A DNA stretch of 64,000 bases from assembly GCF_014947265.1 (NCBI RefSeq), contig NZ_JADCNK010000006.1:186001-250000 (forward strand), read 5' to 3'. The number at the start of each line of letters is the position of its first letter. Position 1 is the stretch's first letter. This DNA comes from Pedobacter sp014947265. GTDB lineage: Bacteria > Bacteroidota > Bacteroidia > Sphingobacteriales > Sphingobacteriaceae. The position numbers were made by a program, and so were the translations under genes. The notes below the pieces were generated by a model. That model ran no database searches, was not told the origin of the DNA, and saw only the letters and a program-made list of their open reading frames with translations. This document shows positions 34,641-42,719 of the stretch, in pieces.

Positions 34641-34648
34641 CAAAAGTA
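34641..34648 (-). promoter_or_regulatory. Candidate -7 box of the sdhCAB promoter
   Basis: TACTTTTG on the minus strand fits TAnnTTTG exactly and lies 30 bases before the sdhC ATG. A clear TTTG at -33 is not seen (GTTT lies a little too far upstream). Confidence 0.4.
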
Positions 34649-34860
34649 TCTAATTATGAGTTTAATTTATAAACGATTATGACAAAACAGCGATAAAACA
34701 TTTATTTAGAAACATTCTAAAGCATATTCGGAATTAATCGAAAGAATAGGAGATTATTTTGAGTTTCGATTATTAGTATTGGTTAAATGTGCAGCATGAC
34801 CTAACGTTTTTTAACCATTAAGGAATTAAGAGCATTAAGTGTATGTAAAGATTGTTAAAG

Positions 34861-35268
34861 TTATCTGTCTGGTAAAATACTGAAATATTCATTTACTATT
34901 GGTACAATGCTTTTTGTAATATTTTCTGTGAAAAAATTAATTAATAATCCCTGAGGAGCATTAAGAAGTTTCATATAGGTTTGGAGTTGTGCGTGATGAA
35001 CAGGTAGAATATTCGATATCGCTTTTATTTCTATTACAACACAATTATTAACAAATAGATCCGGACGTAAATCTAAATCCATTTCCAATTCATCATACAC
35101 TACCGAAAGCACAAATTGTTGAGCAACAGTATATCCGTTTTTTTCCAACTCATATTTTAAGCAGCGTTCATATATACTTTCCAATAAACCTGGACCTAAT
35201 ATTTTATGAATTTTAATTGCGAATCCTGTTATCTCATAGGATAACTGCGTAACCTCTTTTTTAGTCAT
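34861..35268 (-). CDS. GxxExxY protein
   Basis: The 135-residue protein shows the motif that names the family, G-L-L-E-S-I-Y in 'LGPGLLESIYERCLKYEL', and the downstream 'RPDLFVNNCVVIEIKA' that resembles a PD-(D/E)xK nuclease core (D, E-x-K). Family members are common, often scattered and sometimes carried near repeats. Their function is not established. It stands alone between sdhC and the cold-shock gene. Confidence 0.9.
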   Translation of the reverse strand: MTKKEVTQLSYEITGFAIKIHKILGPGLLESIYERCLKYELEKNGYTVAQQFVLSVVYDELEMDLDLRPDLFVNNCVVIEIKAISNILPVHHAQLQTYMKLLNAPQGLLINFFTENITKSIVPIVNEYFSILPDR

Positions 35269-35463
35269 TCCCTATTTAATTTAGTTGAAACATGCTTTCA
35301 ACGTTAACTTTTAAGTATGTATGATTACGGGATGAATAAAATAAATTGGTATTGAGAACTTATTCTAATACTAAAATAACAAATATCCTCTTAACTATCT
35401 TAATTTCTTAATGGTGAAAAATTAGATAATAAGAAGACTTAACTTTTCAAAAAATAATGGCAT

Positions 35464-35495
35464 AAAAAAAGTCCCGATTTGCATCGGAACTTTTT
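35464..35495 (-). terminator. Terminator of the cold-shock gene
   Basis: On the minus strand GTTCCGAT and ATCGGGAC form an 8-bp stem with one mismatch and a four-base loop, flanked by A and T runs, so it can also work in the other direction. Confidence 0.85.
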
Positions 35496-35518
35496 ACGAT
35501 TTATGTGTTCGAGTTTTC

Positions 35519-35710
35519 TTAAGCTACTTTAACATTTACCGCGTTTAGGCCTTTTCTACCTTCTTCTACATCGTAGTTTACGGTATCATTCTCGCGAATG
35601 TTATCGATTAAGCCTGAAGCATGAACAAAAATTTCGGCATCGCCATTAGATGGAGTGATAAATCCGAAACCTTTAGTTTCATTAAAAAATTTTACTGTTC
35701 CTTGTTGCAT
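35519..35710 (-). CDS. Cold-shock domain protein (CspA family)
   Basis: The 63-residue protein is a single cold-shock domain with RNP1 'KGFGFIT' and RNP2 'EIFVHASGL', starting 'MQQGTVKFFNETKG'. It binds single-stranded RNA and DNA and acts as an RNA chaperone. It is monocistronic, with a predicted promoter just upstream and a terminator downstream. The leader predicted from the promoter is short, about 17 bases, unlike the long leader of E. coli cspA. Confidence 0.95.
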   Translation of the reverse strand: MQQGTVKFFNETKGFGFITPSNGDAEIFVHASGLIDNIRENDTVNYDVEEGRKGLNAVNVKVA

Positions 35711-35732
35711 TATATTGTATTTTAATTTGAAC

Positions 35733-35762
35733 CAAAGATAGAGTTAAATACCTATAAATCAA
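35733..35762 (-). promoter_or_regulatory. Predicted promoter of the cold-shock gene
   Basis: On the minus strand TTGA (35762-35759), an 18-base spacer and TATCTTTG (35740-35733) match the Bacteroidota promoter; the -7 box is exact. Confidence 0.5.
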
Positions 35763-36032
35763 TTTTTTATTTTTTTTATTGTAGAATATATACTAAATAC
35801 ATTGACTATTTGCCTTTTAAGCCCTATTAGCGGCCAAATTTAATCCATTAATTTTTGATGTACCACCCGGTTTTATCCATAAAATATGTTCAAAACAGGC
35901 TTTTTCTAATCGCTTTTCTGCGTAAAAAAAACATAAACAACAAAATGAACTACTTTTTCCGACTGTTAATTATTGATGAATAACATTGAAAATCCAGAAC
36001 CAAAAGTTACCTTATAGCAACCGAGCTTAAAT
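35763..36032. other. Intergenic gap upstream of the cold-shock gene
   Basis: AT-rich stretch with T runs at 35763-35780. I see no coding frame, RNA gene or repeat signature in it. Confidence 0.4.
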
Positions 36033-36536
36033 TTAACTATAAACAAGACTTTCGCGCTGCTCATAATTCACCATCAGGTTTTCTGTGATTTTTACAACTA
36101 ACGTTTCGTGGGCTTTAGCAGTATAGCTTAGGGTGAGCAGATCACCAACGATTTCGTGTAAAATTAAATCCGGACTTGTATAGGTGATCGAAACTATATG
36201 CGCTGCTTTATTTAACAGATCAGAATTATAAATATGTAATTCGGCCCAATCGAAAAGGACCGGATGATCTTCAATATCATTTAAAACAGGTATTTTATAT
36301 TCTAAAGCTGCAATGCTGTCCATAACTGAATACTGAAGTTTTTGATTTAGCGTATTTGCCTTATCATTCGCTTGCTGCATCTGAGAAAAGGTATGCAGGT
36401 GTTGATCTAAGCTATATATTTTGGATTTTTTTTGAAATTCTTTGTAAGTATCATGAAATATCCGCCTTTCAAAATCCGTTCTGCACATGAAATTGAAATA
36501 TTGTTTTACACTTAGGTTAATTTTAGCTAAAGCCAT
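36033..36536 (-). CDS. Unknown soluble protein
   Basis: From the ATG at 36536 it has 167 residues ('MALAKINLSVKQYFNFMCR'); an upstream ATG at 36563 would add nine, with a Gln run. It has no signal peptide and no membrane helix. The sequence looks mixed alpha/beta with a helix-rich first half ('LHTFSQMQQANDKANTLNQ'). I do not recognise a family. It stands alone, with the cold-shock gene downstream. Confidence 0.65.
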   Translation of the reverse strand: MALAKINLSVKQYFNFMCRTDFERRIFHDTYKEFQKKSKIYSLDQHLHTFSQMQQANDKANTLNQKLQYSVMDSIAALEYKIPVLNDIEDHPVLFDWAELHIYNSDLLNKAAHIVSITYTSPDLILHEIVGDLLTLSYTAKAHETLVVKITENLMVNYEQRESLVYS

Positions 36537-36739
36537 AATATTCGGTTTTTGTTGCTGATTCAAATGGAACTATAAAAAAATAATTTAGCGTATCGGTAAA
36601 GGTTGATTATCAATCGGTAGTAGCGAAACTAAATCTTGATTATGAAAAACGGATGAATATTAGTTTCCGTATAAGAAACGTTGCTGACCAACAAAGATTT
36701 AAGATATTTTAACAAATAGCCTTTCCACTACACTCAAAT

Positions 36740-36946
36740 CAATTGTCATTCTGAACGCAATGAAGAATCTCTGCCATATGAGATACCGAACCTGAACAAA
36801 TTGATGCAATTCTTTTATTAACATGCAGGATAATAAATTCTCCGTGTTCATTTGTGGCAAAAAAAAGCGATAGCCTGTAGGAAACAGGCCATGGAGTGAT
36901 AGTAAGCCATAGAAAAAAAGACCCTTCGACTACGCTCAGGGTGACA
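36740..36946. repeat. Dispersed repeats upstream of the Cys-rich protein gene
   Basis: Within the 533-base gap, GTCATTCTGAACG (36746-36758) continues as CAATGAAGAATCT (36759-36771), matching both arms of the inverted repeat at 50514 and 50785. CCCTTCGACTACGCTCAGGG (36922-36941) followed by TGAC is a second hairpin of the same family. The rest of the gap carries 'GTGGCAAAAAA' phrases and no gene. Confidence 0.65.
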
Positions 36947-37096
36947 AAACGCGTATGTTTAAAATTTGTGTTTATCTGTGCTCATCCGTGGCAAAAAATA
37001 ACTCGATGAGATTACCCCAATTCATTTTTAAAAAACAGTTTAACTGCCAGCAGGTTATTACTATACAAAACATTTATAACTAAAATAACTACAGAT

Positions 37097-37417
37097 ATGG
37101 AAACGAGAAACAACCATGCTTTGATCAAGGCTTTATTGGATTGCGCTTTAGCTTGCGAACACTGCGCATCATCCTGTTTAAAAGAAGAAGATATCAACAT
37201 GATGATTGATTGTATTAAACTCGACAGGGATTGTGCGGATATCTGTACCCAGGCAGCCAGATTGCTACAAAGAGATTCAGTTATTGGCCACCAATATCTA
37301 CTACTTTGCGAAGAAATATGCAGGCTTTGTGCGGCTGAATGTAGCAAACATGACCATGAGCACTGCAGACAATGTGCGGTGGCCTGCGAAGAATGTGCCG
37401 ACCGCTTGCCATGCTAA
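37097..37417 (+). CDS. Four-helix-bundle copper-binding protein (DUF326/Csp-like)
   Basis: The 106-residue protein is rich in cysteine and histidine, set at helical spacing: 'CALACEHCASSC', 'CIKLDRDCADIC', 'CEEICRLCAAEC', 'HCRQCAVACEEC'. This is the pattern of the DUF326 group, related to copper storage proteins, whose four-helix bundle is lined with Cys ligands that hold Cu(I). It has no export signal, so cytosolic copper storage or buffering is likely. It stands alone with a terminator behind it. Confidence 0.9.
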   Translation: METRNNHALIKALLDCALACEHCASSCLKEEDINMMIDCIKLDRDCADICTQAARLLQRDSVIGHQYLLLCEEICRLCAAECSKHDHEHCRQCAVACEECADRLPC

Positions 37418-37444
37418 TCACGAACCTATAAAACAAGACTAAAA

Positions 37445-37480
37445 AAAAGGCTTCCCGGATTTAATCCTGGGAAGCCTTTT
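37445..37480. terminator. Terminator between the copper-binding and HtrA genes
   Basis: AAAAGGCTTCCC (37445-37456) and GGGAAGCCTTTT (37469-37480) pair over 12 bp, with further inner pairing. The stem is flanked by A and T runs and serves both convergent genes. Confidence 0.9.
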
Positions 37481-37500
37481 AAGCTATTTATTAAAAATAA

Positions 37501-39048
37501 TTATTGTGCAGGGAAACTGTAGTTGTATGAACCTTGCTCACCAACACCAGAAATGCTAACCATATTGTTTCTTCCTAAAGGCAATGCTTTTTGAACATCG
37601 GTCACAGAATTTACAGGTTGTCCATTTACTTTGGTAATAATTAAACCTTTTTCCACCCCAATATTGTCGAAAGCTTTTCCAGTGGTAACTGATGTTACAA
37701 CCACACCACTGTTAATGCCATATTTCGATTTCTGCGCTTGAGTAGCCGGAGCGAAAGTTGCGCCCAATTTACTTACTTCGGCACCTTTACTTGTATTATT
37801 ATTTGCAGTTAAACCTACACTGGCTTCGCCTTTAAGGGTAACCGTATAGTCTTTCAAGGCACCATTACGCAGTACAGTTAATTTAACTTTATCGCCAGGG
37901 TTTAAACGACCAACTCTTTCCTGAAGATCAGGTGAATCGTTGATTACCACACCATCAACTTTTTTAATTACGTCGCCTGATTTAATGCCCGCAGCAGCAG
38001 CACCGCCGCCAGCAACCACATCATTCACATATAAACCACTGATTTCGTTGGTTTTAATACCTTCAGGTTTTTCCTCACCACTTAATGGCACAAAGTTAAC
38101 GCCAATGTAACCACGTTTAACTGAACCATATTTCATAAAATCGTCAACAATTTTACGGGCTAAGTTAACTGGGATTGCGAATCCATAACCTTGGTTATAA
38201 CCGCTTTGTGAAGCAATTGCTGAGTTAATACCTACCAATTCACCATTTGCATTTACAAGGGCTCCACCGCTGTTACCAGGGTTAATGGCCGCATCTGTCT
38301 GGATAAATGATTCTATGCTGGTATTTGCCGGACGATCTGGTCTTTTCCCAGTACGTTGGTATTCGCGGTATTCCTCTTCTGTAATTTCATTGCCTTGTTG
38401 TTCACGACCAATAATACCAATACTACGATTTTTTGCACTTACAATACCAGCTGTTACTGTTGTATTTAAATCTAAAGGGAAACCTACAGCTAATACCCAT
38501 TCTCCAACCTGCACATTATCCGAATTACCCATTTTTACGACAGGCAAACCTGTTGCATTTACTTTAATTAAAGCTAAATCTGTATTCGGATCGCGGCCAA
38601 TTACTTTAGCTTCTACTTTACGTCTATCGGTTAATACTACTTCAACCTTCTCTGCATTTTCTACTACGTGGTTGTTGGTAACGATATAACCATCCTGACT
38701 AATAATTACACCGGAACCTGACGCAGCCCTTGGTTGACGCTGCATCTGGCGGCCACCGCCGCCGAAGAAATCTTCCATCATATCAAAAGGAGAAGAAGAA
38801 CCCTGCCCTTTCGATGCTGCGTAGGTTGTTTTAATGTGAACCACACCTGGTGCAACTGCTGCTGCGGCCTGTGTAAAATCTGTAGCGCCTGCTGATGATA
38901 CTTTTAATGGATTATTGGCGAAATACAAATTCTGTTTTTCAGTAATGGTACTGCCTGTTTGGTTACGCTCAAATAATTTGTAACCTCCAATTGCTGCTGC
39001 CCCACCTATAAAAGCAGCTAACACGGTAATTCCTAATATTTTTTTCAT
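37501..39048 (-). CDS. Do/DegP-type periplasmic serine protease
   Basis: The 515-residue protein has an N-terminal membrane anchor or signal (residues 5-22) and a trypsin-like domain with the triad H127 ('TNNHVVE'), D157 ('DPNTDLALIK') and S260 ('INPGNSGGALVN'). Two PDZ domains follow (about 310-405 and 420-510). It is the DegP/HtrA family, a protease and chaperone for misfolded envelope proteins. It is transcribed alone. Its 5' region contains a duplicated copy of the start-codon context and a short upstream frame. Confidence 0.95.
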   Translation of the reverse strand: MKKILGITVLAAFIGGAAAIGGYKLFERNQTGSTITEKQNLYFANNPLKVSSAGATDFTQAAAAVAPGVVHIKTTYAASKGQGSSSPFDMMEDFFGGGGRQMQRQPRAASGSGVIISQDGYIVTNNHVVENAEKVEVVLTDRRKVEAKVIGRDPNTDLALIKVNATGLPVVKMGNSDNVQVGEWVLAVGFPLDLNTTVTAGIVSAKNRSIGIIGREQQGNEITEEEYREYQRTGKRPDRPANTSIESFIQTDAAINPGNSGGALVNANGELVGINSAIASQSGYNQGYGFAIPVNLARKIVDDFMKYGSVKRGYIGVNFVPLSGEEKPEGIKTNEISGLYVNDVVAGGGAAAAGIKSGDVIKKVDGVVINDSPDLQERVGRLNPGDKVKLTVLRNGALKDYTVTLKGEASVGLTANNNTSKGAEVSKLGATFAPATQAQKSKYGINSGVVVTSVTTGKAFDNIGVEKGLIITKVNGQPVNSVTDVQKALPLGRNNMVSISGVGEQGSYNYSFPAQ

Positions 39049-39084
39049 GTGTTTGTATATTGTTTGTAAATGGTCATGAAGCTA

Positions 39085-39132
39085 TTAAAAGCTTAGTATT
39101 GCTTTAAAATTGTTAGCTTTTAATGGTTTCAT
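39085..39132 (-). CDS. Possible 15-codon upstream ORF in the htrA/degP leader
   Basis: Starting at ATG 39132 the frame reads M-K-P-L-K-A-N-N-F-K-A-I-L-S-F and stops at TAA (39087-39085). Its start context, AACAATATACAGACACATGA, is nearly the same as that of the protease gene (AACAATATACAAACACATGA at 39065-39046). The leader thus contains a duplicated initiation site. Whether it is translated is unknown. Confidence 0.3.
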   Translation of the reverse strand: MKPLKANNFKAILSF

Positions 39133-39446
39133 GTGTCTGTATATTGTTTTATTTAAAGCCATGATTTATTATAAACTAATTTGCTAGCTAATGGTTTAGC
39201 TTATCATATTTCATTTGTTAAATGTTATTGTTTGCGGGAGCGTTTTTCATTTTGATCTAAGCAGGATGCTCCAGCAGTTTTATCTGCTTAAATTTTCTTT
39301 AGTAAGTTTATTCAAATTTAATACCATATAAACGATATTTGTATCCTCAAAGCACTTAGTTTTGTGTTAAAAAATGTTAAATTAAAAAACACAATCCGTT
39401 TATTACCTTTTGCAACTCAAATATTGCATTAAAAAATGAAGCTTTC
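39133..39446. other. Divergent regulatory gap between the protease gene and dapF
   Basis: AT-rich non-coding stretch holding the promoters of both divergent genes. Short repeats such as 'TTAGCTTATC' and 'CTAGCTAATGG' are present. I see no RNA gene and no strong consensus promoter. Confidence 0.4.
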
Positions 39447-40229
39447 ATGAAAATTAATTTTTATAAATATCAGGGCGCAGGCAACGATTTCATTTTAATA
39501 GACCACACTACCAGTCCATTAAAAAACATTGACAATCAATTAGTTGAACAATTATGCCACAGAAGATTTGGCATTGGTGCCGATGGATTAATGTTCATTA
39601 CAAAGCACGAGAATTATGATTTTGAGATGCATTATTTTAACGCAGATGGTAAACTGGGCAGCATGTGCGGAAATGGTGGCAGATGCATTGTTGCATTTGC
39701 CAAACAGCTTGGCATTATCGACCGGGAAACAAACTTTTTGGCAGTAGATGGCCCTCATTATGCCAGAATTTCAGAAAATGGAGAATGGGTTGATTTACAA
39801 ATGATTGATGTAGATACCATTACCAAAGATGGCGAAGCTTACGTATTGAATACGGGTTCGCCACATTATGTTGCTCTGCAAAGTGATTTAAAAGATTTTG
39901 ACGTTTTTACCGAAGGAAAGAACATACGTTACAATACAACTTATGCAGAAAAAGGCATAAATGTAAACTTTGTTGAAGATAAAGGTGATCATTTATTTGT
40001 TCGTACTTACGAACGCGGGGTTGAAGATGAAACCTATGCATGTGGTACCGGCGTAACAGCGGTGGCCATGGCTATGGCACAACATAAAAACCAAACCGGC
40101 CATGTTAAAACTGATATTAAGGTTTTGGGCGGTGATATTAAAATAGAATTCGACTACGATGGTAAAGCATTCACCAATGTATTTTTATGTGGCCCGGCCA
40201 AATTGGTTTTTGAGGGAGAAATAGAGTAA
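39447..40229 (+). CDS. dapF: Diaminopimelate epimerase
   Basis: The 260-residue protein keeps the two catalytic cysteines of the racemase pair: C74 in 'GSMCGNGGRC' and C199 in 'YACGTGVTA'. 'YQGAGNDFILID' and 'RRFGIGADGLM' mark the N-terminal half. It converts LL- to meso-diaminopimelate for lysine and peptidoglycan synthesis in the cytoplasm. It is followed after 21 bases by a small lipoprotein gene that may be co-transcribed. Confidence 0.97.
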   Translation: MKINFYKYQGAGNDFILIDHTTSPLKNIDNQLVEQLCHRRFGIGADGLMFITKHENYDFEMHYFNADGKLGSMCGNGGRCIVAFAKQLGIIDRETNFLAVDGPHYARISENGEWVDLQMIDVDTITKDGEAYVLNTGSPHYVALQSDLKDFDVFTEGKNIRYNTTYAEKGINVNFVEDKGDHLFVRTYERGVEDETYACGTGVTAVAMAMAQHKNQTGHVKTDIKVLGGDIKIEFDYDGKAFTNVFLCGPAKLVFEGEIE

Positions 40230-40250
40230 TACTAAATTTCGGTTCTTGTG

Positions 40251-41120
40251 ATGCGATTGATCTTCCTTTTTTTCTGTCTGACCTACTGCTTTTCATGCAA
40301 ACAGAAAAATCAGGTCAAAAAATTCGAAATCAAAAAAATAAACAGCCCACTAAAGTCAAAAAAAGATTCTACTACTAAAAAAATAGAATCACTTTTTCAC
40401 GATGCTTTAGAAAAATCACTAATGCTCGCCAAAACTGCTGGAAAAGAAAGTTTCAGAAAAAAATTTTCTACAGGAAGCGAATATTTAAATAATAAAGTTG
40501 ATGTAGAAGTTAAATTCGGTCACCTGTTTTCTCAGAACTATAAAAATTTGTTCATTGCAAGTTCTTCAAAGCTTTATACAAAAATAACTATTTATTCTGT
40601 TAATGCTCTTGGTTTCAAAAAACTGATCGACCAAATTTTGATGACTGATGCCTATCCAATTTGGTCAATCAAAGATGTAAATAATGATGGGCTAAAAGAT
40701 CTCTCAATTAACTGGTACCCTTTATCAGGGTGCTGCATGAGAAATATTTTTGATCTTTATATTTCCAAAGTCGATGAAATTTCTACAACAAAAATTGAGC
40801 TTGTAAACCCTACTTTCTTTTCAAATGAAAAAGCAATCAGAGGCGTTACTTATGATCATCCCGGACTCGCTTCTTTATATAAGTTTAAATGGAATAAACT
40901 AAATCTCGACACCATAGAATATATTTATCCTAACCTAAGCGATACTATTCAAATTTCCTTCGTGAGATCTAATGAAAGTCATTATTCTCAATCAAAGAAA
41001 AAAAGATCAGAAAATCTAAAATCAATACCAAAAGAATATAACTCAGTTTTAGGTCTTGATTATTTTAAAAGCTATAATCTGGAAGATATCAAAATCATCT
41101 CAAAAAACTACAACAAATAG
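40251..41120 (+). CDS. Putative lipoprotein, unknown
   Basis: The protein has 289 residues from the ATG at 40251; a GTG three bases earlier is also possible. A short signal and lipobox 'CFSC' are followed by a Lys/Ser-rich linker. The middle has 'IKDVNNDGLKDLSINWYPLS', a short FG-GAP/calcium-loop-like D-x-N-x-D motif. No family is recognised. Its codon use looks AT-richer than its neighbours. It follows dapF closely but has no functional link that I can see. Confidence 0.7.
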   Translation: MRLIFLFFCLTYCFSCKQKNQVKKFEIKKINSPLKSKKDSTTKKIESLFHDALEKSLMLAKTAGKESFRKKFSTGSEYLNNKVDVEVKFGHLFSQNYKNLFIASSSKLYTKITIYSVNALGFKKLIDQILMTDAYPIWSIKDVNNDGLKDLSINWYPLSGCCMRNIFDLYISKVDEISTTKIELVNPTFFSNEKAIRGVTYDHPGLASLYKFKWNKLNLDTIEYIYPNLSDTIQISFVRSNESHYSQSKKKRSENLKSIPKEYNSVLGLDYFKSYNLEDIKIISKNYNK

Positions 41121-41349
41121 ATTCTATTTCTTAAACATGAAAATGAATGATACGTAGACACTACATCTTGTTAGACTGATCAAAATTCGCAACATTTATC
41201 ACAATAAAATGCATCAATACAAGCAATTTTAACAGCATTTAACATCTGTCTCAAGATATTTACACATTCATTTCTGGTTAAAAATAATACTTAAAAATCT
41301 AAAAAACAGCAATTTAAAGCAAGACAAGCGCAGTTTAGAACATGAAATA

Positions 41350-41365
41350 AATCAATCGATTGATT
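41350..41365. promoter_or_regulatory. 16-bp perfect palindrome upstream of the RND operon (candidate operator)
   Basis: AATCAATCGATTGATT is exactly self-complementary and lies 137 bases before the first pump gene. TAnnTTTG-type boxes are seen downstream of it at 41389-41396 and 41406-41413. The form fits a TetR-family operator, but no such regulator gene is in the window. The rest of the 381-base gap shows nothing else. Confidence 0.5.
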
Positions 41366-41501
41366 AAATGACAGAATTTGGACAGATTTATTTTTGGTTA
41401 GGCGCTATTTTTGGACAATTATTTGCGGAAATTGAAGTCCTAAGTTTTAACGACGCTCTTAATTCCGGAAATTCAAATTTATACACACACAGAAATAGTC
41501 C

Positions 41502-42671
41502 ATGAGAAAAGTAACAACTCTCTTTTTTAGCATGAGCATGGGTATGCTCTTAGCATCATGCGGAAACAACGATGCTGCTAAAAAAGCCGCAGCTGCAGCA
41601 GCAGCTGGTCCACAAGCTTACCCGGTTTTTACCGTAAATACACAAAACACCACTTTAGATTCTGATTACCCTGCAACGATTGAAGGTATCCAAAATATCG
41701 ACATCCGCCCAAAAGTTGACGGCTTTATCGAAAAGATTTTTGTAGATGAGGGTGCAGTGGTTAAAAAAGGTCAGTTACTTTTCACCATTAATGCGCCACA
41801 ATATGAACAACAGGTACGCACAGCAAGAGCAGCCATCAGTAGTGCCGAAGCCGATGTTAATGCCGCCCAGTTAACAGTAAATAAAACCAGACCTTTGGTA
41901 GAAAAAGACATCATCAGCAAATATGATCTTGATGCTGCTCAATTAACACTTCAAAGCAGAAAAGCAGCATTGGCACAGGCAAAAGCCGAATTGGTAAATG
42001 CGCAGGTTAACTTAGGCTATACTTCTGTTAAAAGCCCTGTTGACGGCGTAGTTGGCAGTATTCCTTTCAGAAATGGAAGTTTGGTAAGCAGTACCAGTAC
42101 ACAACCTTTAACAACAGTTTCTAACACCTCAAAGGTTTATGCTTACTTCTCTTTAAATGAGAAACAGCTTTTAGATTTTTCTAAAACCTATAAAGGGAAT
42201 ACTTTGGCCCAGCAGATGAAAAACATCCCTGCGGTGAGTTTGGTGCTTGCCGATGGAACAGTTTATGCACAAAATGGTAAAATCGAATCCATCAACGGAC
42301 AGATTAACACCAGCACGGGTTCTGCAAGTTTAAGAGCAACCTTCCCCAACCCTACTTCTTTATTAAAAAATGGCGCAAGTGCTTCTGTAAGGATTCCTCA
42401 GCACATTGAGAATGCAATTTTAATTCCTCAGAAATCGACCATTGATTTACAGGGCAAAAAATTCGTCTATGTTTTGGGTGATTCTGCTAAAACCATTAAC
42501 ACCGAAATTGAGATTATGGATTTGGCCAAAGGCAAATTCTATGTCGTAACTAAAGGACTTAAGGCTGGAGATAAAGTTGTTTTAGAGGGTTTCCAATCGT
42601 TAAAAGACGGAACGAAAATTAAACCTGAAGAGAAAAGTGCCGATTCAGTTTATGCTGATATCAAGAAATAA
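41502..42671 (+). CDS. RND efflux periplasmic adaptor (AcrA/MexA type)
   Basis: The 389-residue lipoprotein (lipobox ending at C20, 'LLASC', then an Ala run) has the membrane-fusion plan: a biotinyl-lipoyl half-motif ('IEKIFVDEGAVVKKGQLLF'), a coiled-coil hairpin (about 95-165, 'RAAISSAEADVNAAQLTVNK'), the second lipoyl half and a beta-barrel domain. It bridges the inner-membrane pump and the outer-membrane channel. It is the first gene of a three-gene operon, 48 bases before the pump gene. Confidence 0.95.
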   Translation: MRKVTTLFFSMSMGMLLASCGNNDAAKKAAAAAAAGPQAYPVFTVNTQNTTLDSDYPATIEGIQNIDIRPKVDGFIEKIFVDEGAVVKKGQLLFTINAPQYEQQVRTARAAISSAEADVNAAQLTVNKTRPLVEKDIISKYDLDAAQLTLQSRKAALAQAKAELVNAQVNLGYTSVKSPVDGVVGSIPFRNGSLVSSTSTQPLTTVSNTSKVYAYFSLNEKQLLDFSKTYKGNTLAQQMKNIPAVSLVLADGTVYAQNGKIESINGQINTSTGSASLRATFPNPTSLLKNGASASVRIPQHIENAILIPQKSTIDLQGKKFVYVLGDSAKTINTEIEIMDLAKGKFYVVTKGLKAGDKVVLEGFQSLKDGTKIKPEEKSADSVYADIKK

Positions 42672-42719
42672 CAATATCATGTTGCCAATCACACTATTGC
42701 AGTGTAATCAATATTAATT

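Noticed and set aside
37012..37347. 111-codon minus-strand frame
   Set aside because: It mirrors the Cys-rich copper-binding gene, and its Ser/Gln/Ala bias is what an antisense frame of that gene gives.
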